A stretch of DNA of 64,000 nt from Jatrophihabitans sp. GAS493 (GCF_900230215.1 NZ_LT907982.1:4015568-4079567); one strand, 5' to 3'; shown: positions 1 to 8,996, numbered from the stretch's first letter. The notes: generated by a model from the sequence alone, not told the origin. Numbers and translations: made by a program.

Positions 1-2071
1 GGCGCAGGTAGCTCAGGTAGGTGCCGACGTTGCGGGCGGCCGAGGCGCGCCGGCCGTCGGTCGACTGCGGATGCGCCTGCGGTGGCGTATCGGTCGGCGC
101 GTCGGCGCCGGTCGGCTGGGTACGAGTACGGTCGGCCACCGGCACCCGATCGACGAAGAGGGCCAGCGTCTGCAGGGTCTGCTCATCGAAGACCGCGGCC
201 AGCGCTGTCCAGGCACTGACCAGGATTGGCCCCGGGTCAGGATTCTGCTCGTCACAGACCCGGGACGCCAGATAGCGCTTCGTCAGCTGGTGCGCGACCG
301 CCGGCAGTGGCGTGCTGCGCAGCGCCTCGTCCTCGGTGCACTGGGCGTCGACGAAACGCTGCACATTCAGCCTCGGATTGCTGACCAGGGCGAGCTGAAG
401 TTCCTTTCTTTTCATAGCGATCCACACCCGGTCGGTAGCGTTGTCGACCAGGTCGTAGGCGTTGCGCAGCAGGGCCAGCGCGGCCGCTTTGGCTCCGTCG
501 AAGGCAGGCTTACCGAAGACGGCGAGATCCTGGTAAGTCTGAGGGATCCGCGTCGTCCAGTCGGCACTGAGCCCGTCCACCGCTCCCTGCCGGCAGTCCG
601 GCTCGCCGGTCGGGCTGGACAGCGCCTCAGCCCAGAGGGCCGGAACGACATCATTCGCCTCACTCGGCGCCTGACCGGACCTGGCGCTGGGTTTGGTGGC
701 GGGCCAGGTGGTGATGCGGCGCAGCAGCGCGTCGATGACCGGTCCCGACGTCTGGGCGGCCTGACGTTCGACGAAGTCGTTGAGCACCTGGTCGGTGAGC
801 AGCCCCGGCTTGGCCGGATCGAGGCGGGCACCGAGCTCGGCCAGCTGCAGACGCGCGTCCGAGCGCGCGCTGATCCGGTCGTTGTGATCCTGGATGGCGC
901 GCAGATCACCGGTGATCGACTGGTTGGACAGGGCCACCAGATCCTTCAGCAGACCGTCGACCAACCCGAAGGGGGTGGCGAATGAGTCGCTGGGCTGGCT
1001 CAGCAGCATGTCCGGCGCGTCACCCCCGGACGGAACCACGTACAGAAGCACCCGGCGTACCACGCCGTCGGCCCCCGGACGGTCAAGAATCGCCTGCAAT
1101 AGTGGGGCAATCGGGCGGTTCGCCAGCAGCCCGCCGTCGGCGACCCAATGCGATCGGGTGGTGTTGGCGAAGGAGCGCATCGCCGGACGCATCGGATGGT
1201 CCTTGCTGGCAGCGACCGCCTCCGATTCGTCGAAGGGGACGAAGGATGGCTCGAAGGCGGCGGGGAAGGAGGCGGTGCTGCGGGCGGCCAGCGCCAGGGC
1301 GGCCCGGGCCTCATCGTGGCCGTCGCCGGTGAAGTCGGAGTCGGAGAACATGAACATGCCGTGGTGTTCGACGTCCTGCACCAGCGTGCCGTAGGAGTCG
1401 GTGAAGCGACTGGTCTCCCCGTTGAGGAGAGTCGTGGTGATGAAGAGCTTCACCTCGGCCTCGTCGAGGCGCCCGCTCGGGCGCCCGACCGGTGGCATCG
1501 CCACCGCCCCCGGCATCTCGGCCAACGCCTGGGCCAGACCGCTGAACAGCTGCTTGTCGCCGTACATCAGCGACGGAATGCTGGGATCGCGGGGATCGCG
1601 CAGCAGTGTCCCCAGCGATCCGAGGCGTAGCCAGAGATCCCGTAGGCCGCCGAGATCCTTCCCGGTCGCCCGCGCGTAACCCAGCAGCGCGGCATTGATG
1701 CCGCCGGCGCTGGTGCCGGAGAGGATGTCGGTGTCGACGACGGTGTCGAGCGCCTCCAGCAGGTGCAGGTAGCGGGCTTTGATGTTCCGCTCCGGAGTTG
1801 CGCTCGCGTCCTGCACCGGCAGTTGGTCGGCGAAGGTGAGCTGGGTTCGCCACTGCGAGGCCTGGCAGAGCAGATCAATCTCTCGGACAATCCCGCCCAT
1901 CCAGATCGCCAGGCTCACTCCGCCGGTCATGGTGGTGGCGATCCGGAGTACCTGAGTCGCTGGGGTCACCCGCCGGTCGGCGGTGGGGTCAACCGCCGAG
2001 GTACCGGCGGCGCCGGCGGCGCCGGTCGAGCTGGTCGGGCCGGATTCGTCACGCACCGAGTGAGTCCCCAT
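1..2071 (-). CDS. Patatin-related protein (3' end beyond window)
   Basis: Patatin-like acyl hydrolase, 690 residues visible and open to the window edge. The frame starts with ATG at 2071. Residues 119-124 read GTSAGG, the G-x-S-x-G nucleophile elbow with Ser121. Residues 312-314 read DGG, giving the second half of the Ser-Asp dyad at Asp312. A glycine-rich stretch near residues 50-60 fits the oxyanion loop. The length is far above a simple patatin domain and matches the long actinobacterial patatin-related proteins, whose C-terminal region has no known role. No signal peptide is seen, so it is probably cytoplasmic or membrane-peripheral. Substrate is unknown; lipid ester hydrolysis is inferred from the family. 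Confidence 0.88.
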   Translation of the reverse strand, partial: MGTHSVRDESGPTSSTGAAGAAGTSAVDPTADRRVTPATQVLRIATTMTGGVSLAIWMGGIVREIDLLCQASQWRTQLTFADQLPVQDASATPERNIKARYLHLLEALDTVVDTDILSGTSAGGINAALLGYARATGKDLGGLRDLWLRLGSLGTLLRDPRDPSIPSLMYGDKQLFSGLAQALAEMPGAVAMPPVGRPSGRLDEAEVKLFITTTLLNGETSRFTDSYGTLVQDVEHHGMFMFSDSDFTGDGHDEARAALALAARSTASFPAAFEPSFVPFDESEAVAASKDHPMRPAMRSFANTTRSHWVADGGLLANRPIAPLLQAILDRPGADGVVRRVLLYVVPSGGDAPDMLLSQPSDSFATPFGLVDGLLKDLVALSNQSITGDLRAIQDHNDRISARSDARLQLAELGARLDPAKPGLLTDQVLNDFVERQAAQTSGPVIDALLRRITTWPATKPSARSGQAPSEANDVVPALWAEALSSPTGEPDCRQGAVDGLSADWTTRIPQTYQDLAVFGKPAFDGAKAAALALLRNAYDLVDNATDRVWIAMKRKELQLALVSNPRLNVQRFVDAQCTEDEALRSTPLPAVAHQLTKRYLASRVCDEQNPDPGPILVSAWTALAAVFDEQTLQTLALFVDRVPVADRTRTQPTGADAPTDTPPQAHPQSTDGRRASAARNVGTYLSYLR

Positions 2072-2215
2072 AGCAAACCTCCGGCAGCCTCGCGGTGACG
2101 CGATCTCAAACCTATACAGACATTTGACCGGTAGTGCGGCTAAATTGGCAAGGAAACCGGCCAAATCGCCGCCCACAAGCGATTTCTCGAATGACCTGAA
2201 CGTCAGGAGTGAATC
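2072..2215. promoter_or_regulatory. Divergent intergenic region
   Basis: This gap separates the patatin-related gene (minus) and the C39-like gene (plus), so it must hold both promoters. An AGGAG ribosome site at 2205-2209 serves the plus gene. It is less GC-rich than the flanking genes. I could not assign -35/-10 boxes with confidence. Confidence 0.5.
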
Positions 2216-2932
2216 ATGTCGAGCAGCGCAGCAGTTTCGGGATTCACGCCGAGCGTCGACGGTTTCCCTTTCACGAACTCATTTCCACCGGCGCCGGCGG
2301 TACAGCTCGATCTCGGGCCGGCCGGCCGCGTCGGAATTGGGGATGTGAGCGGCGGCGTCTGTGGCGGGATGGTGTTCGCCGTGCGCGACTACTTCGAGAC
2401 CGCCACCGCGATTCCGCAGCTCAGCCAGCCACCGGCGCCCGGAACCCCCCTCTTCGAATACATCGTCGGACGGCTACTCGACAGCTGGGACGTACCGAAC
2501 GGGGTGCTGCGCTATGCCCAGTGGATGGCGCTGCCCTCCACGCATGTCCGGCTGCCGCTCATCTCCGAACCCGGCACATTCGAACTGACCGTCTCCAAAA
2601 GCTGGCCCGCCATCCGAGCCGACATCGACGCCGGCCGGCTGAGCACGCTCGGGCTGGTGACCGTGCACGGAACCGATCTCAAGCAGCTCGGCAAGAACCA
2701 CCAGGTGCTGGCCTACGGCTACTCGCTCGACGACGCCGGGGCACTGACGCTGCACGTCTACGACCCGAACACCCCAACCGACTCGGCCGACGGCGTCGTC
2801 ATTCAACTCGACGTCAGCGACCCCTCGACGGTGACCACCATCAGCCACAACATCAACATCGGTGAACCGACCCTGCATGGATTCTTCCGCGCTGACTATG
2901 CACGAAAGAATCCGCCGACTGATACCGGCTGA
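2216..2932 (+). CDS. Papain/C39-like cysteine-peptidase-fold protein
   Basis: 238-residue protein of unknown function with a probable papain-like catalytic layout. Cys49 lies in GGVCGGM at the start of a helix, His162 in GKNHQVLAYGY on a strand, and Asp183 in VYDPN. This order and spacing is that of C39-like peptidases and transglutaminase-like folds. No signal peptide or transmembrane segment is visible. The start is fixed by AGGAG six bases upstream. It lies alone between the divergent patatin gene and the LuxI-like gene. Peptidase activity is an inference; an inactive fold or another acyl-transfer role is possible. A second, secreted protein in this window (36400-37665) has a similar Cys...His arrangement. 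Confidence 0.72.
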   Translation: MSSSAAVSGFTPSVDGFPFTNSFPPAPAVQLDLGPAGRVGIGDVSGGVCGGMVFAVRDYFETATAIPQLSQPPAPGTPLFEYIVGRLLDSWDVPNGVLRYAQWMALPSTHVRLPLISEPGTFELTVSKSWPAIRADIDAGRLSTLGLVTVHGTDLKQLGKNHQVLAYGYSLDDAGALTLHVYDPNTPTDSADGVVIQLDVSDPSTVTTISHNINIGEPTLHGFFRADYARKNPPTDTG

Positions 2933-3075
2933 TGCCACGGTCGGCCATTTGTTACCTGTCAGTAATCGGCCTGGCGCACCCGGTATATCAGTCGAAAGTC
3001 TCCGGTGAGGACAACCTGTGACTCCGATATCTACGACGCGCACGACTCGGCAGTAGCCGCTACATTCCCCTGGGG

Positions 3076-3101
3076 TCCTGGATAGTTACGACTGTCCAGG
3101 A
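3076..3101. promoter_or_regulatory. 26-bp imperfect palindrome, operator candidate
   Basis: The arms TCCTGGA (3076-3082) and TCCAGGA (3095-3101) are perfect complements. The inner bases continue the symmetry, so each half reads TCCTGGAYAGT from the outside. It ends 31 bp before the LuxI-like start. No T-run follows, so a terminator for the gene before it is less likely than a protein-binding site. Confidence 0.5.
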
Positions 3102-3132
3102 AAAGTGTTTCAAAATTCTCTGGGGGAATGTT

Positions 3133-3846
3133 ATGTCTAATTTGCTACCGCTTGTACTGTCCGTAGATCCGCAAGGCGAGATGCTCGATGCGGCCCGCGC
3201 CTGCGAGGCGGACGTCTTTCTCGAGACCTACGGCAACACCGCCGAGGAGTGGGAGGAGGAGTACGGCGCCTACGAGAGTTCTTCGATCTTCATCGCACTC
3301 GCCGAACAGGGCGGTGACGTTCTCGGCGCCGCCCGCCTGCTGCTGCCGAGTTCGGCCGGGTTCAAATCCCTGGACGATACTTCGCGACCGCCGTGGAACG
3401 TCGACGGCTATCGGGCCGCCGAGGCGGCCGGAGTCGACCTCTCCCGGACCTTCGATTTCGCGACGATCGGCGTGCGCCGTGGTCTTGAAGGCGCGGCCCG
3501 CTTCGCCTCCGCCGCGATGTTTCACGCGATCAGCAAGGTGGCACTGGCCAACGATCTGCCCAACGCCGTGATGATCATGGACGAGCACGCCAGAGCGCTC
3601 GTGACGGCGATCGGCGGGACAACGCACGTGCTACCCGGCACGCACACCGCGCCCTACCTCGGCTCGCCGGCCAGCACACCGCTCTGGTCGAATGTGCCGC
3701 AGATGCTCGACAACCAGCGACGGCTCTACCCGGACGCCTACCGTCTCATCACGCTGGGAATCGGTCTGGACGGCATTTCACTGCCGGCGCAAGCGGACTA
3801 CGTGTTGTCGCGTCGCTTCGCCGAGCCCGTGCTCGAGAGCGCCTGA
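3133..3846 (+). CDS. Distant LuxI/GNAT-fold protein, function unknown
   Basis: 237 residues. The N-terminal 115 residues have the pattern of acyl-homoserine-lactone synthases: Phe29, an acidic stretch at 38-49 in place of the LuxI E-x-D-x-x-D segment, GAARLLLPSS at 66-75 where LuxI proteins have G-x-x-RLLPT, and FDFATIGV at 108-115 where LuxI has E-x-S-R-F. Arg68 matches the conserved RLLP arginine, but the Glu and Arg of the E-S-R segment are Asp and Thr. The remainder (about 120 residues) also looks acyltransferase-like. A GGGGGA ribosome site lies five bases before ATG. It converges with a GGDEF-EAL gene 4 bp away. Any acyltransferase or signal synthase role is inferred and unproven. Confidence 0.6.
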   Translation: MSNLLPLVLSVDPQGEMLDAARACEADVFLETYGNTAEEWEEEYGAYESSSIFIALAEQGGDVLGAARLLLPSSAGFKSLDDTSRPPWNVDGYRAAEAAGVDLSRTFDFATIGVRRGLEGAARFASAAMFHAISKVALANDLPNAVMIMDEHARALVTAIGGTTHVLPGTHTAPYLGSPASTPLWSNVPQMLDNQRRLYPDAYRLITLGIGLDGISLPAQADYVLSRRFAEPVLESA

Positions 3847-3849
3847 ACG

Positions 3850-6162
3850 TCATCGGGGCGGGTCGCCCGGAAGTTCGGGCAACTGCACCACTGCGCGCGG
3901 TGTCGTCTCGTAGGTGATGTCGGCGAAGGTCGTCCACTCGCGCATCCAGGTCTCGACCTGCGTCGGCCGAAGCGGTCGGGAGAGGTGGTAGCCCTGCAGT
4001 ACGTCGACCCCCATCGCCACCAGGTCCGCGGCGGTGGCCGAGTCCTCGACCCCCTCAGCGACGGTGCGCAGGCCGAGTGCCTTGGCCATCTGCAGCGTCG
4101 ACGCGACGATCATCTGGCTGCGGGGATCGTGGCGCATCGCGGTGATGAAGGAGCTGTCGATCTTCAGTTCCTGCACCGGAAGATCGCGCAGATAGGAGAG
4201 GGAGGAGAAGCCGGTTCCGTAGTCATCGATGGAGATCTGCATGCCGTGCCTGCGGATGTCCAGCAGAACTGAACGCGCACGCTCTGGCTCGTTCAGGAAC
4301 GAGTCCTCGGTTACTTCAATGACCAGGCTCGAAGCCGGTACGTCGGCCTCCTCCATCGCTTTGTAAAGCGCCGGCAGGAAGGAGCCACTCATGAGTTCCG
4401 GCGGGGCGCAGTTGATGGCGACCCGCGGATCGAGCCCACGCGTACGCCACTCGGCCAGATCGCTCAGCGCGATGCGCACCACCTCAGCCGAGAGTGCGGG
4501 CATCAGGCCGGCCCGGCGTGCGGCCGGCAGGAAGACGGCCGGCGAGAGCAGCCCCTCCTTGGGGTGCTGCCACCGCACGAGAGCCTCCAGACCGCCGATC
4601 CGCTGGGTCTCGGCGTCGATCTGAGGCTGGTACCAGAGTTCCAATTGGCCGAAGAGGATGCCCTTGCGCAACTCCTCCGCTATCTGCAACTTCTCCCGCG
4701 AGAAGTGGTCGAAGTGCGCGTCGTAGACCAGCGCACCGGCGCGGTTGACCTTCGCCTGGTACATCGCCACGTCGGCCCGACGCAGCAGCTCACCGCTCTT
4801 GGTGTCGGAGGCGGCGCTCGTCGTCACCCCGATCGAGGCGTCAGTGCCGATGCTGATGCCCTCGACGGTGAGGGGCTGGCGGAGTGCTCGCAGGATGCTC
4901 TGGGCGGCGGCCATCGCCTCGATCTGGTCGGGGCCGGGCACGACAGCGGCGAACTCGTCGCCACCCAGGCGAGCGACCATGATGCCCGGATCGAGGGCCG
5001 TGCGCATCCGATGCGCCACCAGCTGAAGCACCGCGTCACCGGCGGCGTGGCCGAGCGTGTCGTTGACGTCCTTGAAGCCGTTGAGGTCGAGGATCATCAG
5101 CGAGAACGGCTGATGCGCGGCCAGCCGTTCGGCGATCAATGCCAGCACCGCGCGGCGGTTCGGAAGACTGGTCAGATCGTCGCTTCGAGCCAGCGCATAC
5201 GCCTCGGCCGCCCGGTTCGCCTCATTGAGCGCGACGACCAGGCGCCCGCCCACCGCGAGAAGAGTAATCAGCGCGACGGCGACCAAGTACTTGCCGACGG
5301 CATCAGCCGGATGAAAGACCAGGACCGCCAGCGCAGCCAAACCGGCGATGAGGAAGAAAGCCGGGCGCTGCCGACGGGGAACTACGTCCGGCACGGCAAA
5401 CGGCTGCTGACACGCCTGCGTCACGAGAAGCGCGAACGCGATGCCGTAACAAGAGTCGTTGACCAGCGACGAGTCGTAGACACCGGCGGAGAGATAACCG
5501 ACGAAGTGGGCATCGGCGTACGCGAAGAGCGCGAACACGAGAATAAGGACGCCCGAGTGCCGGAATCCCCCACGAGCTCGCAACATGATCTGCGCGACCA
5601 CCAAGACTCCGAGCGCCACATCGATCAGCGGATAGAGCAGGGCCACCAGCAGCGGCACCCCGTCGTTGTTGAACTGCGAAGCGACCGGAGACAGCAGAAC
5701 GGCGCCGGCAACACAGACCGTCGCTCCGCAGATCACGACCGTTTCAAGCCACGCTGACAGCGTCGTCCTGGTGACCCGGTGCCCGGCGTCGGTGATGAGG
5801 TACGCCGCCAGCGCAACGTAGGAGACCAGGAAAAGCCATTCACCCGGTGACGGGAATTTCGTCAGGTCCGGCTGGGTGTTCGCGTTGAGCACCGCTGATC
5901 CCGCTGCCCAGAAGGCGATGGAGACGACCAGGATTCGTAGCGAACGACGCCGCCTCGGCTGCGCGATCATCGCTATGACGATCCAACCCAGCAGTAGGAC
6001 GAAGAAGGCGACAAGGCCGCCGGCAACCATCGACTGCGTAACACCCGGGTCGCTCGAGGCGATGAGGCTGACCGTCACGTAGGAGATCGCCAAGAAGGAC
6101 CAGGCGACGATGCCGGCCACGCGCACGGCTCGATCCCCCACGATCGCTAGCCTATGCGTCAT
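3850..6162 (-). CDS. Membrane diguanylate cyclase/phosphodiesterase (GGDEF-EAL)
   Basis: Makes and/or degrades cyclic di-GMP. About 320 N-terminal residues carry some nine hydrophobic segments, an integral membrane sensor of unknown ligand. The GGDEF motif is intact at residues 400-404, so cyclase activity is possible. The upstream inhibitory RxxD is not evident (the region reads RTALD). The EAL domain has EALVRW at 526-531, DDYGTG at 646-651 and a later EGVE, so it may also be active. I place the start at ATG 6162, with GGGAGAG just upstream, rather than at the in-frame TTG 42 bp earlier; this gives 770 residues. The gene stands alone, convergent with the LuxI-like gene. Confidence 0.92.
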   Translation of the reverse strand: MTHRLAIVGDRAVRVAGIVAWSFLAISYVTVSLIASSDPGVTQSMVAGGLVAFFVLLLGWIVIAMIAQPRRRRSLRILVVSIAFWAAGSAVLNANTQPDLTKFPSPGEWLFLVSYVALAAYLITDAGHRVTRTTLSAWLETVVICGATVCVAGAVLLSPVASQFNNDGVPLLVALLYPLIDVALGVLVVAQIMLRARGGFRHSGVLILVFALFAYADAHFVGYLSAGVYDSSLVNDSCYGIAFALLVTQACQQPFAVPDVVPRRQRPAFFLIAGLAALAVLVFHPADAVGKYLVAVALITLLAVGGRLVVALNEANRAAEAYALARSDDLTSLPNRRAVLALIAERLAAHQPFSLMILDLNGFKDVNDTLGHAAGDAVLQLVAHRMRTALDPGIMVARLGGDEFAAVVPGPDQIEAMAAAQSILRALRQPLTVEGISIGTDASIGVTTSAASDTKSGELLRRADVAMYQAKVNRAGALVYDAHFDHFSREKLQIAEELRKGILFGQLELWYQPQIDAETQRIGGLEALVRWQHPKEGLLSPAVFLPAARRAGLMPALSAEVVRIALSDLAEWRTRGLDPRVAINCAPPELMSGSFLPALYKAMEEADVPASSLVIEVTEDSFLNEPERARSVLLDIRRHGMQISIDDYGTGFSSLSYLRDLPVQELKIDSSFITAMRHDPRSQMIVASTLQMAKALGLRTVAEGVEDSATAADLVAMGVDVLQGYHLSRPLRPTQVETWMREWTTFADITYETTPRAVVQLPELPGDPPR

Positions 6163-6417
6163 ATCTCTCCCATCGGCGGAAGATATCGATACTTGAGGTG
6201 CCAACTTCGAGTGGACGACGACCGGGCTTCGTTAGAGCATTGAGGAAACCACCGTCCGACTTCTTTTCCTAACGCTGGTAGGCCCCCAAATACTCTCAAA
6301 ATGTCAGTAACAGTCGCTGCTTTGCGCTGCCGTCAGTACTGCGATTGCTCGCGTCAGACAGATATCACGGGCTGCATCCACGCTAACAAATGTGTCCATC
6401 CTCACGTAAGGAATCCC

Positions 6418-6759
6418 ATGCACGACCTTGCCCCCGAAATTCACCGTCAGCGTCTCGTCGTCGAAGGAATTCCGAAGCGGAACATCGAGGCCGAGGAGAT
6501 CGTCAACTTTCTGTCAAAGCTCTCCGTTGAACTCGATATGGTCACCCTCATCGAGCCGGTGACCCACCAGTCCCCCAAGTTCGGCTGGGCCGGATGGATT
6601 CACTGGGAGACCTCGGGCGCGCACTTCTACGCCTGGGACGAACCGCAGCTCTTCTTCTCAGTCGACATCTACACCTGCAAGGCGTTCGACAACGACGCGG
6701 CGGTGGAGTTCACAGCCCGCTTCTTCGACACGACCACGATCGTCAGCAAGGCGTTCTGA
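6418..6759 (+). CDS. S-adenosylmethionine decarboxylase-like protein
   Basis: 113-residue protein with the layout of prokaryotic class 1 AdoMet decarboxylase proenzymes, which cleave themselves to make a pyruvoyl cofactor. SGAHFYAWDEP at 66-76 aligns with the family's SHxTIHTWPE block, and VDIYTC at 82-87 with its DLFTC block. Ser66 (pyruvoyl precursor) and Cys87 (proton donor) are kept, but the histidine after the serine is Gly67 and the processing histidine is Tyr71. ATG 6418 has AAGGA seven bases upstream; a longer in-frame reading from 6301 lacks family similarity. Known relatives of AdoMetDC include ones that changed substrate to ornithine or arginine. No spermidine synthase gene is nearby, so the reaction is open. 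Confidence 0.65.
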   Translation: MHDLAPEIHRQRLVVEGIPKRNIEAEEIVNFLSKLSVELDMVTLIEPVTHQSPKFGWAGWIHWETSGAHFYAWDEPQLFFSVDIYTCKAFDNDAAVEFTARFFDTTTIVSKAF

Positions 6760-6761
6760 GC

Positions 6762-6790
6762 CGGGCTGTACCGCGGTTCGGTACGGCCCG
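6762..6790. terminator. Hairpin between convergent genes
   Basis: Arms GGGCTGTACCG (6763-6773) and CGGTACGGCCC (6779-6789) pair with one G-U and a 5-base loop; an extra C-G pair closes the base. It lies just after the AdoMetDC-like stop and before the end of the convergent aldo/keto reductase gene, so it can end both transcripts. No U-run follows, as is common in actinobacteria. Confidence 0.65.
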
Positions 6791-6811
6791 CGCCGCGGAT
6801 CGAATCCAGTC

Positions 6812-7828
6812 TCAGATGGCGCGCGCACCGGGCGTGGACTTTGCGACGATCGCCGGGTCGCTCGTCACGACTGCACCCAGCGCCTCGTCGATCCGGGCCA
6901 TCGCGTCGGCGTCGATCTTCACGCCGGCGGCCTTGACGTTCTCGGCTACCTGCTCCGGGCGGGATGCCCCGACCAGCGCGGCCGAGACGTTGCTGTTCTG
7001 CAGCACCCACGCCACCGCCAGCTGGGCCATCGACAGACCCAGGTCGGCCGCGATCGGCTGGAGCAGCTGAACTCGGGTCAGCACGTCGTCGTCCAGCCAG
7101 CGCTTGATCATGTTGGCGCCGCCCTTGACGTCGGTTGCGCGGGACCCCTCCGGCGCCTGCTCCCCCGGCTTGTACTTTCCGGTCAGCACGCCCTGTGCGA
7201 TCGGCGACCAGACGATCTGTCCGATGCCCAGCTGCTCGCAGGTCGGGACGACCTCGCCCTCGATCACTCGCCACAGCATGGAGTACTGCGGCTGGCTCGA
7301 GACGAGTGAGATGCCGAGTTCGGTGGCCAGCGCGTGCCCGGCACGGATCTGATCGGCGGTCCACTCGCTCACCCCGATGTAGAGCGCCTTGCCGGCGCGA
7401 ACCACGTCGGCGAAGGCCTGCATCGTCTCTTCCAGCGGGGTGAAGACGTCATAGCGGTGCGCTTGGTAGAGGTCGACGTAGTCCATCTGCAGCCGGCGCA
7501 GCGACCCGTCGATACCCTCCAGGATGTGCTTGCGGGACAGGCCGGTGTCGTTCTTGCCCTTCGGATCGGGGCCGACCGGCCAGTAGACCTTCGTGAAGAT
7601 CTCCAAGGACTCCCGCCGCAGCCCCTTCAACGCCGTCCCGAGAACCTCCTCGGCCTTGCCGTTGGCGTAGACGTCTGCGGTGTCGAAGCTGGTGATTCCG
7701 ACGTCCAGGGCCGCCTTCACACATTGGGAAGCGACGTCGTTCTCGACCTGCGAACCGTGGGTGAGCCAATTGCCGTAAGTGATCTCGGAGATCTGCATGC
7801 CGGAGTTGCCGAGGTATCTGAAGTCCAT
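6812..7828 (-). CDS. Aldo/keto reductase (Kv-beta/YghZ-like)
   Basis: NADPH-dependent carbonyl reductase of 338 residues. The catalytic tetrad of the family is visible: Asp49 and Tyr54 in FDTADVYANG, Lys80 in TKVYWP, His124 in QAHRYD. The C-terminal VGASRPEQV matches the cofactor phosphate-binding loop. Overall it resembles the voltage-gated potassium channel beta-subunit group of AKRs. The start MDFRYLG at 7828 is chosen because the in-frame extension to 8131 is low-complexity sequence opposite another gene. It is divergent from the membrane protein at 8007. Physiological substrate unknown; methylglyoxal or other aldehydes are typical for the family. Confidence 0.93.
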   Translation of the reverse strand: MDFRYLGNSGMQISEITYGNWLTHGSQVENDVASQCVKAALDVGITSFDTADVYANGKAEEVLGTALKGLRRESLEIFTKVYWPVGPDPKGKNDTGLSRKHILEGIDGSLRRLQMDYVDLYQAHRYDVFTPLEETMQAFADVVRAGKALYIGVSEWTADQIRAGHALATELGISLVSSQPQYSMLWRVIEGEVVPTCEQLGIGQIVWSPIAQGVLTGKYKPGEQAPEGSRATDVKGGANMIKRWLDDDVLTRVQLLQPIAADLGLSMAQLAVAWVLQNSNVSAALVGASRPEQVAENVKAAGVKIDADAMARIDEALGAVVTSDPAIVAKSTPGARAI

Positions 7829-7900
7829 ACCGTCATAATTGATGGGTATCACCGGCAATGCAAACAGCTCTGACAATTCAGCAGGAGAATCGCCGGACCC

Positions 7901-7951
7901 GCGAAATCGGCCCAGCGAGATGGCCCAGCGAAATCGGCCCAGCGAAATCGG
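7901..7951. repeat. 14-bp tandem repeat, about 3.7 copies
   Basis: Unit GCGAAATCGGCCCA at 7901-7914, a 13-bp variant at 7915-7927, a perfect copy at 7928-7941 and a partial copy to 7951. It lies between the divergent aldo/keto reductase and membrane protein genes, in the probable leader of the latter. Confidence 0.85.
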
Positions 7952-8006
7952 GACCAACCACCGAGCACAACTCATCGGCCGCACCGGACAGAACCTCGGA
8001 GATGAC

Positions 8007-8996
8007 GTGAGCGACGACAGCGCTCCTGCGGCTCCACCCGATGCCGCTGGCTCCGATCCCGCTGGCTCCGATCCCGCTGCCGATGCCGCTGAGGACGGGC
8101 CGGAGTCAAGCGCGGTCTCCAGCGCAGCCATCGAGCGGGCTATTCAGCTCGTCGCCGGCATCATCGCTCCAACCACGCTGCTCACCGCGCTGCTCTATTA
8201 TTTCGGCTTCGTCGCCACCGACTCGTTCTACGAATACTTCGGGGTGGACGCGGCGACCGTCCAGTTCTCGACGCAGAACTATCTGCTGCGAAGTGTCGGC
8301 GCCCTCTACGTCCCGATCGGGACGATCCTCCTGCTCGCGCTGCTCTCGCTCTGGATACACCCGTGGCTCTCCGGCCGGCTCGAACGCGACGGCTCGAAAC
8401 CCTGGGCCCGGTGGGCGGTACGAGCCGCGCTGGCGCTCGGCGCACTCGCGGTCTTCTACGGGGTGCTCTCCGTCTCGCTTCCGGATGACATTCCGCAGTC
8501 GAGCTTGGGCACGCCGCTGGTGCTCGCCTTCGGGATCGCCCTGCTGAGCTATATGCGATACGTGCTGAGACTCGGCCGGCTGCGCAGCGGATCCGGCGGT
8601 TCCCGCCGGCGGGTGCCGATGACCCGCCGGGACGTGGCCACCATCGGCCTGGTCCTGGCGCTGCTCGTGGTGACCGGCTTCTGGGCCGCGAACAGCTATG
8701 CCGAGGCCTACGGCCGGGGGCAGGCCATCGACCTGGGCAATCACCTCGATCGGCGCCCCGCCGTCGTCCTCGATACGCACGAGGAGCTCTTCCTGCGCAT
8801 GCCGGGAGTGAGCGAGACGGCCCTGCCGAAGTCGTCGCCCGACCAGAAGTTCCTCTTCCGCTACCGGGGACTGCGGCTGCTGGCTCAGTCAGACGCGCGG
8901 ATGTTCTTCGTCTCCGACGCCTGGGACCCCGAGACGGGTCAGACGCTGATGCTCATCGACGACGGAACGATTCGCCTCCAGTTCACCGGCAGCTGA
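8007..8996 (+). CDS. Integral membrane protein, unknown function
   Basis: I prefer GTG 8007 (GGAG at 7997-8000), giving 329 residues; an in-frame ATG at 7839 would translate the tandem repeat. The first 45 residues are Ala/Pro/Asp-rich and hold a perfect AGSDP duplication. Five hydrophobic segments follow: around residues 45-68, 90-112, 138-160, 170-190 and 214-236. The last 90 residues are soluble and probably extracytoplasmic. No family is recognised. The 11 bases around its stop codon are duplicated (8989-9013). Confidence 0.75.
   Translation: MSDDSAPAAPPDAAGSDPAGSDPAADAAEDGPESSAVSSAAIERAIQLVAGIIAPTTLLTALLYYFGFVATDSFYEYFGVDAATVQFSTQNYLLRSVGALYVPIGTILLLALLSLWIHPWLSGRLERDGSKPWARWAVRAALALGALAVFYGVLSVSLPDDIPQSSLGTPLVLAFGIALLSYMRYVLRLGRLRSGSGGSRRRVPMTRRDVATIGLVLALLVVTGFWAANSYAEAYGRGQAIDLGNHLDRRPAVVLDTHEELFLRMPGVSETALPKSSPDQKFLFRYRGLRLLAQSDARMFFVSDAWDPETGQTLMLIDDGTIRLQFTGS

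Noticed and set aside
71-985. 304-residue plus-strand open frame
   Set aside because: It lies opposite the patatin-related gene, whose frame has the GTSAGG and DGG motifs and is continuous to the window edge; the plus frame is an Arg/Gly-rich shadow.
3076-3101. Classic 20-bp lux box
   Set aside because: The dyad is 26 bp with CTG-N16-CAG rather than CTG-N10-CAG, so it is reported only as an operator candidate.
4564-5757. 397-residue plus-strand open frame
   Set aside because: Antisense to the GGDEF-EAL gene, which carries all catalytic motifs; no start signal or homology for the plus frame.
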